From Spirochaetaceae bacterium (GTDB lineage Bacteria > Spirochaetota > Spirochaetia > DSM-27196 > PXBQ01): 64,000 bases of DNA. Under the pieces are notes generated by a model, which worked only from the letters and a program-made list of their open reading frames with translations, was not told the DNA's origin and ran no database searches. The position numbers were made by a program, and so were the translations under genes. Below, piece after piece: positions 22,021 to 31,433 of the stretch (positions within the stretch are counted from its first letter, which is position 1; every line of letters begins with the position of its first letter). The stretch spans positions 19,670 through 83,669 of the forward strand of contig REEC01000149.1 in NCBI GenBank assembly GCA_007695285.1, given 5' to 3'.

Positions 22021-25000
22021 AAGTCCCGGCTCTCCGGTTCGGCCGGCGGGCGGCTCAGCTTCGGAGCAAAACACGAATCGACGACGATGTGCACGACTCC
22101 ATCCTTCGATTGAATTCTTCCGGTCACGCCGAGGCACGCCGAGGTCAAAACGACCGAACGGAACGTCTCGTACACCGATTTCCAGATGATCAGGTTCACG
22201 AGCCCGGTCTCGTCCTCGAGAGTGATAAAGACCGTGCCTCCCGCGGTTCCAGGACGCTGACGGCAGATCACGAGCCCCGCGTACCGCACGCGCGAACCGT
22301 CGGGAAGCGACGCGACCGCGTGGGCGTCGGGCAGTCCGATCCGGCTCAACTCGTCGCGTAGAGGTTCGAGCGGGTGCCCGTGTGTACTGTGAATCGACGA
22401 CTCGTAGTCCCACACGATCGTATCGTACTGCGACAAAGCCTCGAACGTCGGCGTCGCCTCATCGGCGTCGTACGCGAAGGCCCTGGTCTCTGCTGTCCGT
22501 TCAGCAGCGTCGCGGCGGCGCACGGTTCCCGATATCGACCAGAGCGCGCCACGGCGGTCGCCGCCGAGCGCATCGAACGCGCCGGCTCGCGCAAGCGCGT
22601 GAAGCGATCGCTCGTCGAGCCGCGTCCGGCTCGGGATCTCGTCGATCGAACGAAACGGCCCGGTCGCGCGCGCGTCCAGGATCTTCTTCCGTTCCCGCTC
22701 GCCCAAACCGGCAACGTACCGAAGCCCCATCCGCACCGCGCGCGAGAGAGGCTCGAGAGTGCAGTCCCAGTCGCTCGCATTGATATCGATCGGGAGCACC
22801 GTGAGGCCGTGGCGTCGTGCGTCGTCGACGATCGTCGCGGGAGAGTAGAAGCCCATCGGCCACGCGTTCAAGAGGCCACACACGAACACCTCCGGGTGGT
22901 GCGTCCGCATCCACGCGGTCGCGTACGCGATCAGAGCGAAACTCGCGGCGTGGCTCTCGGGAAAACCGTACTCGCCGAACCCGCGGATCTGCTCGAACAC
23001 GCGCTCGGCGAACTCGCGCTCGATCCCTTTGTTGATCATACGCGCGATGATTTTTTCGCGGTGTCCTTCGATCCGCCCGGACCGGCGCCACGCGGCCATG
23101 TCGCGCCGGAGCTGGTCGGCCTCGCCCGGCGTGTAGTCGGCCGCGACGACCGCGATCCGCATGACCTGTTCCTGAAAAAGTGGAACGCCGAGTGTCTTCC
23201 CGAGCACGGGCTCGAGCTCAGGATGCGGAAACTCGACCGGCTCCTCGCCCGAGCGGCGGCGCAGAAAAGGGTGCACCATGCCTCCGGTGATCGGCCCGGG
23301 CCGGATGATACTCACCTCGATCACGAGGTCGTAAAACGTCCGGGGTTTGAGCCGCGGCAGCATCGACATCTGCGCGCGACTTTCGAGCTGGAACACCCCG
23401 ACGGTATCCCCACGCGACAAGAGCCGAAACGTCTCGGTATCTTCGGGCGGAATCGTCGCCATCGAGACAGCAATACCGTCGTTGGCGAGCATCCGGAAAC
23501 AGTAATCGAGATGCGTCAGCGCGCCGAGCCCAAGCAGATCGACTTTGAACAGGTTCATCTCTTCTACGTCGTACTTGTCCCACTGGATCACGGTACGGCC
23601 CGGCATCGTCGCGTTCTCGATCGGCACGATGCACGCGACCGGCCGACTGCCGAGCAGAAAGCCACCCGGGTGAATCGAGAGGTGCCGCGGGAAGTCGAGA
23701 ATCTCTGTGATGAGCCCCGCGAAGGTACCGTTTGCGGCGTTGGGGTCGAGCCCCGCGTCGCGCAACCCGTCGGGCAAACTCCCGTTGCGGCCGACGAGTT
23801 TCGTCGCCGAGTCGAGCGCCGTCGGCGAGAACCCGAGCGCCTTCCCGACGTCACGGATCGCCGACTTGATCCGGTACCGCACGACGTTCGCAACCATCGC
23901 CGCGCGCTCGCGGCCGTACCGCTCGTACATGTACGTGATGACCTCTTCTCTCCGGCGATGCTCGATATCGAGATCGATGTCGGGCGGCTCGGCGCGTTCG
24001 CGCGAGAGGAAGCGCTCGAAAAGCAGATCCATCTTGACCGGATCGACCGCGGTGATCCCGAGACAGAAACACACCGCGGAGTTGGCCGCCGAGCCGCGGC
24101 CCTGGCACAGGATGCCGTTCCGCCGACAGTACGACACGATCTCGTGCATCGTGAGAAAGTACCCGCAGTACTGCAACTCCTCGATCAATGCGAGCTCTTT
24201 TTCGATCTGCCGGACGACACGGGCCGGGACACCCGAAGGATATCGGTGTCCGGCTCCGTCGAGCGCGAGTGTACGCAGATACTCGGCGCTGCTCACTCCC
24301 GTCGGCAGAGGCTCGGCCGGGTACCGGTACTCGAGTTCGCTCAGCGAAAACGTGCAGAGCGACGCGACCTCGACGGATTTTTCCAACAACTCGGGTGCAT
24401 CTTCGTACAGCGAAAGCGCGTCGGACGCAGTGCGCAGAAAGAACTCTCCGTTCGGCTTCAGGCGCGTCCCGGCGCGGGTGAGCTGGGTATTCCACCGAAT
24501 GGCCGTCACGACGTCGTGCAGCCGACGACGCGCCGGATCGTGGTACAGAACCTCACTCGCGGCGACCGGAAGCACGCCGTAGACGTCGGCCCGGCGGCGA
24601 ATCGTGTGTTCGCGCCGGGAGTCGTCCGCGAGCCGGTGCCGCGTGATTCCCGCGTAGAGATACTCGCCGAACGCGTCGTACACGTCGTTCGCCCGCGCGC
24701 GCAGGCCATCCGCCGATGCGGTCCGGCCGTGATCACCGCCGATCGAACGCGACGGCCGCACGACGCCGAAGTTCCAGATACCGACAAGGCCCGGCGCCGC
24801 GGCGCAGAGTTCGTGCCACGAGACCTCGGACCGCCCTTTCTCGCACCGCAGCCGCCCCTTCGAGATCAGCTGTGAGAGATTCGCGTATCCGACACCGTCG
24901 CGCGCGAGTAATACGATCGTGCGACCGTCGTCGATCGTGATCTCGGCCCCGACGATCAGCTTGATCCCGAGCCGGGACGCCTCAGTGTGCGCCCGGACGA

Positions 25001-25136
25001 TGCCGTACAGACCGTCTCGATCGGTCAAAGCGATCGCCGGCAGCCCAAACGCGCTCGCGACCTGCACGAGCTCATCGGGATGGCTCGCACCCTCGAGAAA
25101 AGAGAAGTTACTTTTGCACCACAGCGGAACGTACAT
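22014..25136 (-). CDS. dnaE2: Error-prone DNA polymerase III alpha subunit, DnaE2/ImuC
   Basis: Translesion polymerase of 1040 aa, the usual DnaE2 size. It begins [20 protein letters not shown], the standard DnaE2 opening, with PHP-domain residues [14 protein letters not shown]. Polymerase motifs include [33 protein letters not shown] (catalytic Asp pair) and FQEQVMRIA. The C-terminal OB-fold holds [32 protein letters not shown] 25136 is chosen by alignment to the family; another ATG at 25196 overlaps imuB. No clear ribosome site. Third gene of the imuA-imuB-dnaE2 cassette; ImuB recruits it to the beta clamp in known systems. Confidence 0.94.
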   Translation of the reverse strand: MYVPLWCKSNFSFLEGASHPDELVQVASAFGLPAIALTDRDGLYGIVRAHTEASRLGIKLIVGAEITIDDGRTIVLLARDGVGYANLSQLISKGRLRCEKGRSEVSWHELCAAAPGLVGIWNFGVVRPSRSIGGDHGRTASADGLRARANDVYDAFGEYLYAGITRHRLADDSRREHTIRRRADVYGVLPVAASEVLYHDPARRRLHDVVTAIRWNTQLTRAGTRLKPNGEFFLRTASDALSLYEDAPELLEKSVEVASLCTFSLSELEYRYPAEPLPTGVSSAEYLRTLALDGAGHRYPSGVPARVVRQIEKELALIEELQYCGYFLTMHEIVSYCRRNGILCQGRGSAANSAVCFCLGITAVDPVKMDLLFERFLSRERAEPPDIDLDIEHRRREEVITYMYERYGRERAAMVANVVRYRIKSAIRDVGKALGFSPTALDSATKLVGRNGSLPDGLRDAGLDPNAANGTFAGLITEILDFPRHLSIHPGGFLLGSRPVACIVPIENATMPGRTVIQWDKYDVEEMNLFKVDLLGLGALTHLDYCFRMLANDGIAVSMATIPPEDTETFRLLSRGDTVGVFQLESRAQMSMLPRLKPRTFYDLVIEVSIIRPGPITGGMVHPFLRRRSGEEPVEFPHPELEPVLGKTLGVPLFQEQVMRIAVVAADYTPGEADQLRRDMAAWRRSGRIEGHREKIIARMINKGIEREFAERVFEQIRGFGEYGFPESHAASFALIAYATAWMRTHHPEVFVCGLLNAWPMGFYSPATIVDDARRHGLTVLPIDINASDWDCTLEPLSRAVRMGLRYVAGLGERERKKILDARATGPFRSIDEIPSRTRLDERSLHALARAGAFDALGGDRRGALWSISGTVRRRDAAERTAETRAFAYDADEATPTFEALSQYDTIVWDYESSIHSTHGHPLEPLRDELSRIGLPDAHAVASLPDGSRVRYAGLVICRQRPGTAGGTVFITLEDETGLVNLIIWKSVYETFRSVVLTSACLGVTGRIQSKDGVVHIVVDSCFAPKLSRPPAEPESRDFH

Positions 25137-25168
25137 CAGCCGGTCACTTACGGGGCATGAGCCCCGGC

Positions 25169-26686
25169 CTACTCGAGAAAACCTTGTAACATCCATCGAT
25201 CGCGAATACCGTCATGGAACACCCACAAGACGCGGCCGTCGAGCGTCTCGAGGTAGTAGTACTCGCGCAGGTACTCGTCCGCCCACCATCGTCCCGAGAC
25301 GATGTACGGGCCGACTCGGGGGCACGTTCCGTCGTCTCGCATTCCGTCGTCTCGCGTTTGGTCGTTGAACTCTCCGACACGAAGCACCGACGAGGCAAGC
25401 GGCACCGGCTCGGCAAAGATCCGCCGCACGAGTGGCGCCCGCCGCGTGGTGGACGGCGCGCAGGCCGTGTCGGGAGGTGAGCCGGGGTCGGGAGGACGTT
25501 CGAGGCGTTCCCACACCGCGGACTCGTCCGGCAGGTGCTCGTCGCGCGGTACAAAACGCCCGACACAGTCGTTTCCGAAGCGCGCCCGCAAGAGCGAAAT
25601 CGCCGCGACGGCGCCGGCGCGGTCGCGCCGTGGACGTTCGCGGAACAGCTGTCCCTGGTGCATCGTGACCGGTGCCGTCTCGGCCTTGAGCGCGCATCGC
25701 ACGACGCCGGTGCCGATTTCGACCGACTCGAGCCGTAATCGAAGAAGCTTTGTCAGGAACGAGATGTCGCGCGACGGCCGCGCGGGCTTCACGTCCTCCC
25801 GCAGAACCCCACCGTCTTCGGTGATGAGGCTCATCTCGAGCCGCGTGACGGTCTCGGCCGCGCGCTCGAGGTCGAGACGTAGACGCTCGAGCAGCCGGTC
25901 GAAGTACGGTTCGAGAAGCTCGCGGTTACGCACGACAAAAGCACACCCGAGCTCGTACCGGCTCTCCCGCTCAGGCTCGTACGTCTTGATCGGAACGTCC
26001 CGCTCATCCGCGAGGAAAGAGTACACGGCGGCGGTCTGCTCGCCGAACCGCATCCGGACGCCACCGGCCGGAAGAGCGCAGAACGCCGCGACGGTTCGAA
26101 CGCCGAGCGCGGTGAGTCTTTCTCGCACGCGCGGCTCGACGGGTAGCACCGCGATCGGCGCCGCGTCGACCGTCGCGGTCTCGCTTTCGCGCGAGGGGAA
26201 AATCGTCACATCGCGCCGAGTCTGCGCGGCGATGTACGTCGCCACGCGCGTCGATCCGAGCGCGACCCGGCACCGAAACCCGACGTTTGTGACGCTCTCA
26301 CGGCACTTCTCGGCCCAAGCCTCGGGTGACGAAAACATCAAGTTGATCCCGCCGACGTCGAGCCGGAAAACGCCGGGAGTGAACTCGCACGGCTCGATCT
26401 CCGGCGTCATCGTGTACAGAGTCTCGAGTACCGTACGGTCCGCGATCTTCTTCTCTTCCGGAGGCACCACTCCCGCGCGCAGAAACGGAGCGAGAGAGAG
26501 CGCCGCGGCGAACCGCATGCCCGGCCGTACGCCAAGCCGCCGCGCGTTTCCGTTCGCGTCGATCACGAGTCCGGACGGAACGTCCTCGGTCACGACGACG
26601 CACGCGTCGTTCCACCACGTTTTCTCCCTCCGGAGCAGGATCTGAAGAAAGTAGTGGTAGACATTAATGCACGCCGTCCGGACCAT
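25169..26686 (-). CDS. imuB: Y-family polymerase-like protein ImuB
   Basis: Protein of 505 aa related to DinB-type polymerases but without their catalytic carboxylates: the N-terminus [22 protein letters not shown] lacks the D-x-D motif. Typical ImuB features follow: [35 protein letters not shown] and [17 protein letters not shown], with a helix-hairpin-helix-like [20 protein letters not shown]. In characterised mutasomes it is a scaffold that binds the sliding clamp, ImuA and DnaE2. The start ATG at 26686 overlaps imuA by 23 bases. Confidence 0.92.
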   Translation of the reverse strand: MVRTACINVYHYFLQILLRREKTWWNDACVVVTEDVPSGLVIDANGNARRLGVRPGMRFAAALSLAPFLRAGVVPPEEKKIADRTVLETLYTMTPEIEPCEFTPGVFRLDVGGINLMFSSPEAWAEKCRESVTNVGFRCRVALGSTRVATYIAAQTRRDVTIFPSRESETATVDAAPIAVLPVEPRVRERLTALGVRTVAAFCALPAGGVRMRFGEQTAAVYSFLADERDVPIKTYEPERESRYELGCAFVVRNRELLEPYFDRLLERLRLDLERAAETVTRLEMSLITEDGGVLREDVKPARPSRDISFLTKLLRLRLESVEIGTGVVRCALKAETAPVTMHQGQLFRERPRRDRAGAVAAISLLRARFGNDCVGRFVPRDEHLPDESAVWERLERPPDPGSPPDTACAPSTTRRAPLVRRIFAEPVPLASSVLRVGEFNDQTRDDGMRDDGTCPRVGPYIVSGRWWADEYLREYYYLETLDGRVLWVFHDGIRDRWMLQGFLE

Positions 26687-27356
26687 ACCGCATCACACTG
26701 TACGACCTGCCCGGACCACGGTGTCGGTCCTTTACGATACGAACGACGCTCCGAAACGTTCCGTCGTCCGCTCTCTCTCGAGAGGCTTCCGCCCGGATCG
26801 ATACGAGTGAGCCCAGAGTATCGTGCAGCCCATCGTGCCCCCGCTCATCGCGGCTGCGTCGCGCGAGCGTGCCCGAGCGCTGCCGCTGAACATGAGCGCT
26901 GCTGCGCGTGAGGCAGAGAACAGCGATGTCGTGTCGGCGGGCAAGCCGCACGATTCTATCGGCAAAGTGGGACTCTATGTCCCGGACGTCGCCCGCGGTG
27001 AAGTCCACGACGAGAAACCCAAACCCCGCCGAACGCGCGAGATACTCCGCCGAGTGAGACACCGCGCGGGTGTTCGGCACCCGTACCACCGTGAGCCGTC
27101 CGGTGTCGACACCGCAGCGGATGAAGTCCGGGAGAAAGAACGTCTCGTTCTGCGTCGAGATCCACGCGCACGGCTCACCGGCGCGTTGGGCTTCGTGAAT
27201 CAACGGTGCGACAACCGAGAAAACGGCGGAACTCGATGAACCCGTTAACTCGACAAGCGCTCCCGCAAACGATCGAACGCTCCAGTCGAACCCCGAGTCG
27301 ACGGGATCCTCACGGATGAGCGTGTCCGCGGTCACAAGCTGTGTTGAGGTACTCAT
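26664..27356 (-). CDS. imuA: ImuA-like protein of the mutagenic repair cassette
   Basis: RecA-fold-like protein of 230 aa, called ImuA mainly from its place in front of imuB and dnaE2. It has a RecA-like central part (SSSAVFSVVAPLIHEAQRAG, PCAWISTQNETFFLPDFIRCGVDTGRLTVVRV, FGFLVVDFTAGDV, DIAVLCLTRSSAHV); the Walker A GPESSGKT of true RecA is not present. The ATG at 27356 has no ribosome site, and TAGAAT ends exactly six bases before it, so the transcript may be leaderless. A palindrome in the promoter suggests damage-inducible repression. Confidence 0.8.
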   Translation of the reverse strand: MSTSTQLVTADTLIREDPVDSGFDWSVRSFAGALVELTGSSSSAVFSVVAPLIHEAQRAGEPCAWISTQNETFFLPDFIRCGVDTGRLTVVRVPNTRAVSHSAEYLARSAGFGFLVVDFTAGDVRDIESHFADRIVRLARRHDIAVLCLTRSSAHVQRQRSGTLARRSRDERGHDGLHDTLGSLVSIRAEASRERADDGTFRSVVRIVKDRHRGPGRSYSVMRYGPDGVH

Positions 27357-27362
27357 GGAGCA

Positions 27363-27391
27363 ATTCTACTATACATATGTTAAGTAAACAA
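27363..27391 (-). promoter_or_regulatory. imuA promoter with embedded palindrome (candidate SOS operator)
   Basis: Minus strand TTGTTT (27386-27391), 17 bases, TAGAAT (27363-27368). The spacer is almost filled by TACTATACATATGTTAAGTA (27367-27386), symmetric at 16 of 20 positions. Its place over the -10 and spacer fits a repressor site. LexA motifs vary widely among spirochaetes and I cannot match this to a known one. Confidence 0.55.
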
Positions 27392-27421
27392 GCAAAAACC
27401 CCGCCCGTTCGCTTTTTCGTG

Positions 27422-27427
27422 TATACT
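27422..27427 (+). promoter_or_regulatory. -10 element of the DinB-fold gene, leaderless arrangement
   Basis: TATACT ends six bases before the ATG at 27434 with no Shine-Dalgarno sequence between. No -35 is recognisable at the right distance. Confidence 0.4.
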
Positions 27428-27433
27428 TCTCTC

Positions 27434-27994
27434 ATGATCATCACGACGGAAAAAGACGGACGTCCACGCCGCTATCGGATCGCGCCGTACGGCGGTTACG
27501 CGGACGCGAGTATCGCCGCTCTGATCGCGGCGCTCGAAGAACTCACGGCTCGCGTGTACGATCAGATCGAGGATTTACCACCCGAGGTTCTCGCGTTCGT
27601 TCCGCCGAACAGCTACCTCTCGATCGGTCTGCTCGCTCTGCACATGGCCGACGGCGAGTGTGGATGGATGCGGAGCTTGCACGCGATCGATCTGCCGTCC
27701 CGGCTCGAAACGACGCTGGCGTACGGAAAGATCCGGACCGAAGGCCCCGCCACACCGAAAGAGGTACTCGAGGCCGAAACCTTGATCGAGATATGGACCG
27801 CGGTGCGCGAACGGGTCACGTTGCCGATCGCCCGACACGTCGCAAACGCCGACGAGACCTACGCGACCGGGCGAGCGCTCACGACGCCGCGTGACATCCT
27901 GCACCACCTACTGTGGCACACGACGTACCATTCGGGGCAGATCGGTTCGATCAGACTCGAAGCGGGGCACGAGTATACCTGGACGTTCGAGTAA
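27434..27994 (+). CDS. DinB/YfiT-fold protein of unknown function
   Basis: Four-helix-bundle protein of 186 aa. The metal-binding histidines of the DinB superfamily are visible in GLLALHMADGECGWMR and DILHHLLWHTTYHSGQIGSIR (HxxxH near the C-terminus). Members include thiol-dependent transferases and many uncharacterised stress proteins. It is not the DNA polymerase DinB. The start at 27434 is the ATG before IITTEKDGRP; an in-frame ATG at 27341 lies in imuA. Divergent from imuA, so it may share its damage control, by inference. Its stop lies seven bases from the convergent VanZ-RDD gene. Confidence 0.8.
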   Translation: MIITTEKDGRPRRYRIAPYGGYADASIAALIAALEELTARVYDQIEDLPPEVLAFVPPNSYLSIGLLALHMADGECGWMRSLHAIDLPSRLETTLAYGKIRTEGPATPKEVLEAETLIEIWTAVRERVTLPIARHVANADETYATGRALTTPRDILHHLLWHTTYHSGQIGSIRLEAGHEYTWTFE

Positions 27995-28001
27995 AACTCG
28001 A

Positions 28002-29159
28002 TCACTCTTTCACCGGAACGACCGCTTCGACGCGAGCCCCCGAAACCAGATCGTGCACAAACCGGTGATCGCGGCGAAAGACCGGAGGAAAGACGTACGT
28101 AGCGGCCATCGCGACCACGAACAAGACCTCCGCGAGGATCGCGCGGTCGCCGAACGCCCGCTCCAGGAGCGACGACGCGAGAATCCACCGATCGAGCGCG
28201 ATCGGGACGACCAACAACACGACGAAACGGGCGACCAGACGTCCCAATCCCGCGGGCGCCGAAACGACCGGCCACCCCGGACGCAGCGGCCGTGCAAACT
28301 CGCGTCGCGCGTCGACAATCCGCAGCAAGACGACACGTCCACCCGGAGTCATTCCGCGGAAGAAAGCGGGAGTGACGACAAACACGAGCGACTGAACGAG
28401 CCATCGTGCGAGAATCACGCCGTCGGGGCCAAAAGTCGAGAGAACGAGAGGCCGAATCGGCGCAAAGACGATCGAGGCGACCGCGACATCAAGAAAGAAC
28501 GCAACACCGCGACGCACGAGAGAGACCCGAGACGCGACAATAGAGTACCGCGGCGTCAGCGCGGGAAGAACGCCCCGAAACGCGGGCACCATCGCGTACC
28601 CGACGACTCCGCCGAGCGTGTTCACGAACAGGTCGTCGACGTCGAAAATGCGGTACGGGCACGGATAAATCCCGTACAACCCGGTCAACTGCGTGATCTC
28701 AAAAAACAAAGTCGTGAGAAAGATCACCGTTAGCGCCGAGATAAACCGGAGACGGAACAAGTATCGCAGGTAAAAGCCGAGAGGCAGCAGCAGCAGGAAA
28801 TTGAAGACGACCTGGATGAAGACCCGCGTTCTCACGAGTGCTCCGATCCGGTCTACCGTTCCACCGAGCGACCGGAACACGATCGCTATGTCACGGACAA
28901 ACCTGAACGGAGACAGCTGCGGGCGCGCGACGGACGCAAAACGCACGCAGAAATCCTCGGTCAACTCCGGAAGCGGAAGGATCACGAGGAAGTACGCAGT
29001 CACGTAGTACAGGATGAACGAGTACAGTACCGCCGACCGCCAACTCTGCACCGCGCCGTACCGTCGCCAGTGAGCGATCATCAACGGGACGGCGATCACA
29101 GCCGCGATCAGCGGGAAAAAACGAAACGCTTCGGTGATCGGCTCAACGTACGGATGCAT
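28002..29159 (-). CDS. VanZ-RDD fusion membrane protein
   Basis: Membrane protein of 385 aa with two domains. Residues about 30-200 are VanZ-like: ILYYVTAYFLVILPLP, QVVFNFLLLLPLGFYLRYLF, FFEITQLTGLYGIYPCPYRIFDVDDLFVNTLGG. Residues about 205-375 are an RDD domain: RRGVAFFLDVAVASIVFAP, FFRGMTPGGRVVLLRIVDAR, HRFVHDLVSGARV. VanZ proteins are linked to glycopeptide (teicoplanin) resistance and RDD proteins sometimes to ion exchange; the role of the fusion is unknown. The ATG at 29159 has only GGTGAT before it. Confidence 0.85.
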   Translation of the reverse strand: MHPYVEPITEAFRFFPLIAAVIAVPLMIAHWRRYGAVQSWRSAVLYSFILYYVTAYFLVILPLPELTEDFCVRFASVARPQLSPFRFVRDIAIVFRSLGGTVDRIGALVRTRVFIQVVFNFLLLLPLGFYLRYLFRLRFISALTVIFLTTLFFEITQLTGLYGIYPCPYRIFDVDDLFVNTLGGVVGYAMVPAFRGVLPALTPRYSIVASRVSLVRRGVAFFLDVAVASIVFAPIRPLVLSTFGPDGVILARWLVQSLVFVVTPAFFRGMTPGGRVVLLRIVDARREFARPLRPGWPVVSAPAGLGRLVARFVVLLVVPIALDRWILASSLLERAFGDRAILAEVLFVVAMAATYVFPPVFRRDHRFVHDLVSGARVEAVVPVKE

Positions 29160-29239
29160 ACATCACCGTTCGGGTCTCGGGCCGTGGCGACCTCACGACG
29201 AATTACGATCCGGACAGAGACCGGCGTACTGAAGCGGCC

Positions 29240-30280
29240 TCAAAAAACGACGCATACCGGCGCGGGCACGCGGACCGGGTCTCCGTCGAGCCGAGCCGGA
29301 ATACCGGTCTCGTCGGAGACACGAAAGGCGACCGCGGTGTCGTCATCCTGGTGCGCGACGATCATGAAACGTCCGTTCGGATCGAGATTGAAGTCGCGAG
29401 GCACGCGGCCGGCCGCGTCGACGTGAGCGCGGCTCTCGATCATACCGATGGCGGGATCGATCGAAAAAACCGCGATGCTGTCGTGGCCACGGTTAGAGAC
29501 GTACAGGAACTTCCCGTTTGGATGCACGCGGATTGCGGCGCACGAAGAAGAACCCGCGAATCCGGCGGGCAACGTCGGAACTGTACCGATAAGTTTGAGG
29601 CCGCCGGTCGTCGACGTGTACGAGTACGCGGCGACCGTCGAGTCGAGTTCCATCGCGCAGAACAGATAATGCCCGTCCGGGCTCCAGGCGACGTGACGCG
29701 GACCGGCTCCGGGAGCCGTGAGCGTCTCGAGGTGTGGCATGATCGCGCCGTTTTTCTCGTCAAACGCGTACGCGACGATTCTATCGAGACCGAGATCGGC
29801 GACGTACACGAACTTGTTGTCGGGCGATACGACGATACAGTGAGCATGCGGACCCTCCTGTCGCTTCGGGTTCGGCCCCGAGCCGGAGTGCTGTACGGTC
29901 GAGACCGCCTCGCCGGGCGCGCCGTCGGGCCCGGTCGGGTACACCGCGATACTTCCCGAACTGTAGTTGGCGACAAAAAGCCATGAACGCGAACGATCGA
30001 GCGAGACGTAGCACGGTCCACGCCCGTGACACGGCTGCGCGCCGAGCACCTCGACCGGTTCATCCGGATGCGAGATCCGACAGCCGGTAACCGTGCCGTC
30101 GGACTCGTTCGCGACGTATAGCCGAGAGTGATCCGAAGAGATCGCCAGGTACGACGGATTAGGTCCGACGTCGGAGCCACAGATGAGTCGAATCGCGCCG
30201 GTTTTGTCGTCGAGCGCGCACGTGTGCAAACCCATGCCCGTTTTTGCGTACGAACCGAGAAAGAAGTATTTTTCCGCCAT
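29240..30280 (-). CDS. Lactonase-family beta-propeller protein (6-phosphogluconolactonase-like)
   Basis: Seven-bladed propeller of 346 aa, PF10282 family (YbhE/Pgl). Repeating blade sequences are visible: LAISSDHSRLYVANESDGTV, CYVSLDRSRSWLFVANYSSGS, CIVVSPDNKFVYVADLGLDR, VAWSPDGHYLFCAMELDSTV, RVHPNGKFLYVSNRGHDS, LDPNGRFMIVAHQDDD. No signal peptide, so cytoplasmic. The ATG at 30280 follows GGGGGAG. It starts 46 bases after the Gfo/Idh/MocA gene, with which it probably forms an operon; a dehydrogenase making a sugar lactone and a lactonase opening it would make sense together, but that is inference. Confidence 0.87.
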   Translation of the reverse strand: MAEKYFFLGSYAKTGMGLHTCALDDKTGAIRLICGSDVGPNPSYLAISSDHSRLYVANESDGTVTGCRISHPDEPVEVLGAQPCHGRGPCYVSLDRSRSWLFVANYSSGSIAVYPTGPDGAPGEAVSTVQHSGSGPNPKRQEGPHAHCIVVSPDNKFVYVADLGLDRIVAYAFDEKNGAIMPHLETLTAPGAGPRHVAWSPDGHYLFCAMELDSTVAAYSYTSTTGGLKLIGTVPTLPAGFAGSSSCAAIRVHPNGKFLYVSNRGHDSIAVFSIDPAIGMIESRAHVDAAGRVPRDFNLDPNGRFMIVAHQDDDTAVAFRVSDETGIPARLDGDPVRVPAPVCVVF

Positions 30281-30326
30281 GTGCTCCCCCTGAATTATGT
30301 GCGATTCGGCCTTTTTCCCTTGGTCG

Positions 30327-31355
30327 TTATTTCTTTTTCTTGCCCAGGACGATCGCGGCGCCGGCATCGGCCGCGGAGACAGCGGCGAACATCAGCGCGA
30401 GCGTCTTGATGTTGTCTCGGCCCGACGTGTCCGGCTGCTCACCGCGTGCGACCGCTTTCGCGAAAGCGTCGAGGCAACCTTCCCGGTCGAGACGCGCGAC
30501 GCGTGGCAGAGCCACGGCTTTCGGCTGCTTGCCGATGAGCCGAACGGTGACGCTGTCGGGCGTCTCGCCACGGCTCGTCCACTCGATCACGCCTTTTTCG
30601 CACTCGATACGCCAGTCGCCCGACCAGTTGGTCTGCGTGTCGGTGCTGACCCAACTGCCACGATAACTCACGACCGCGCCCTTGTCAAAGTCGATCGTCG
30701 CCGCGCCCGAAGGTGCGGTCTTGAACCGGCTCCACGACGGGTTCCACGTCCGGCACTCGATCCGAGTGGGCTCCTGGCCGAGCACCATACGCATGAGGTC
30801 AAAGTGGTGGATCGACATATCGACGAGGAGCGGATGCCATATCGCGTAATGTTTGTGACCGGCTACGGGGGCGGTGTTCGCGTATCTCCTGAAGTCGACG
30901 TAAACCGAGCCGACCTTGCCGAGCGTCCCTTTCTCGATGAGTTTACGCACCGCGATCGGAGCAGGGTTGAAACGGTAGTTCTGACTCACCATCAGGACGC
31001 GCTTCTTCCGACGCGCGGTTTCTATGGCTTTTGTCGCGTCTTCAAGCGTCGGCGCGAAAGGCTTCTCGACGAGCACGTGTTTTCCGGCCTCGAGAGCGGC
31101 GAGGGTCACCGGAATGTGCCCTTCAAGGAACGTCGTGATGAGAACCGCATCGGCGTCGGTCCCGGCGATCGCATCTTCCACCGTGAGGAAGGTCTTCTCG
31201 GCGGGAACTCCGATTTCTTTTTGCGTCAGTTTGAGGTTCGCCGCCTCAAGATCGACAAATCCAACGAGGTCGACTGCTTTTACGTTCGGAACTACGTTCT
31301 TGGCCCAGTTTCGTCCCCATCCGCCCATTCCAACCTGAATCACTTTCAACGCCAT
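30327..31355 (-). CDS. Gfo/Idh/MocA-family sugar oxidoreductase
   Basis: NAD(P)-dependent dehydrogenase of 342 aa. The Rossmann motif is QVGMGGWGRNWA (residues 7-18), the family's EKPF motif occurs in HVLVEKPFAP, and the catalytic-domain histidine in DMSIHHFDLMRM. The substrate cannot be read from sequence; relatives act on glucose, inositol and other sugars. ATG 31355 follows AAAAGGAG. It lies 78 bases after a GH42 galactosidase on the same strand, and the lactonase-like gene follows. Confidence 0.9.
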   Translation of the reverse strand: MALKVIQVGMGGWGRNWAKNVVPNVKAVDLVGFVDLEAANLKLTQKEIGVPAEKTFLTVEDAIAGTDADAVLITTFLEGHIPVTLAALEAGKHVLVEKPFAPTLEDATKAIETARRKKRVLMVSQNYRFNPAPIAVRKLIEKGTLGKVGSVYVDFRRYANTAPVAGHKHYAIWHPLLVDMSIHHFDLMRMVLGQEPTRIECRTWNPSWSRFKTAPSGAATIDFDKGAVVSYRGSWVSTDTQTNWSGDWRIECEKGVIEWTSRGETPDSVTVRLIGKQPKAVALPRVARLDREGCLDAFAKAVARGEQPDTSGRDNIKTLALMFAAVSAADAGAAIVLGKKKK

Positions 31356-31433
31356 TTCATACTCCTTTTGGTCGGCCGCTAAATGCAGCCCTTTTCAACG
31401 GTAAGCTGTTATGCAAGTCCGAGAAAAACGCGG

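Noticed and set aside
22374..24875. Open frame of 833 codons on the plus strand, antisense to dnaE2
   Set aside because: It is arginine/histidine-rich, has no recognisable domain or ribosome site, and mirrors a polymerase gene with intact motifs; long antisense frames are expected in GC-rich DNA.
25137..25196. Longer N-terminus for DnaE2 from the ATG at 25196
   Set aside because: The extra 20 residues do not match the family and overlap the end of imuB.
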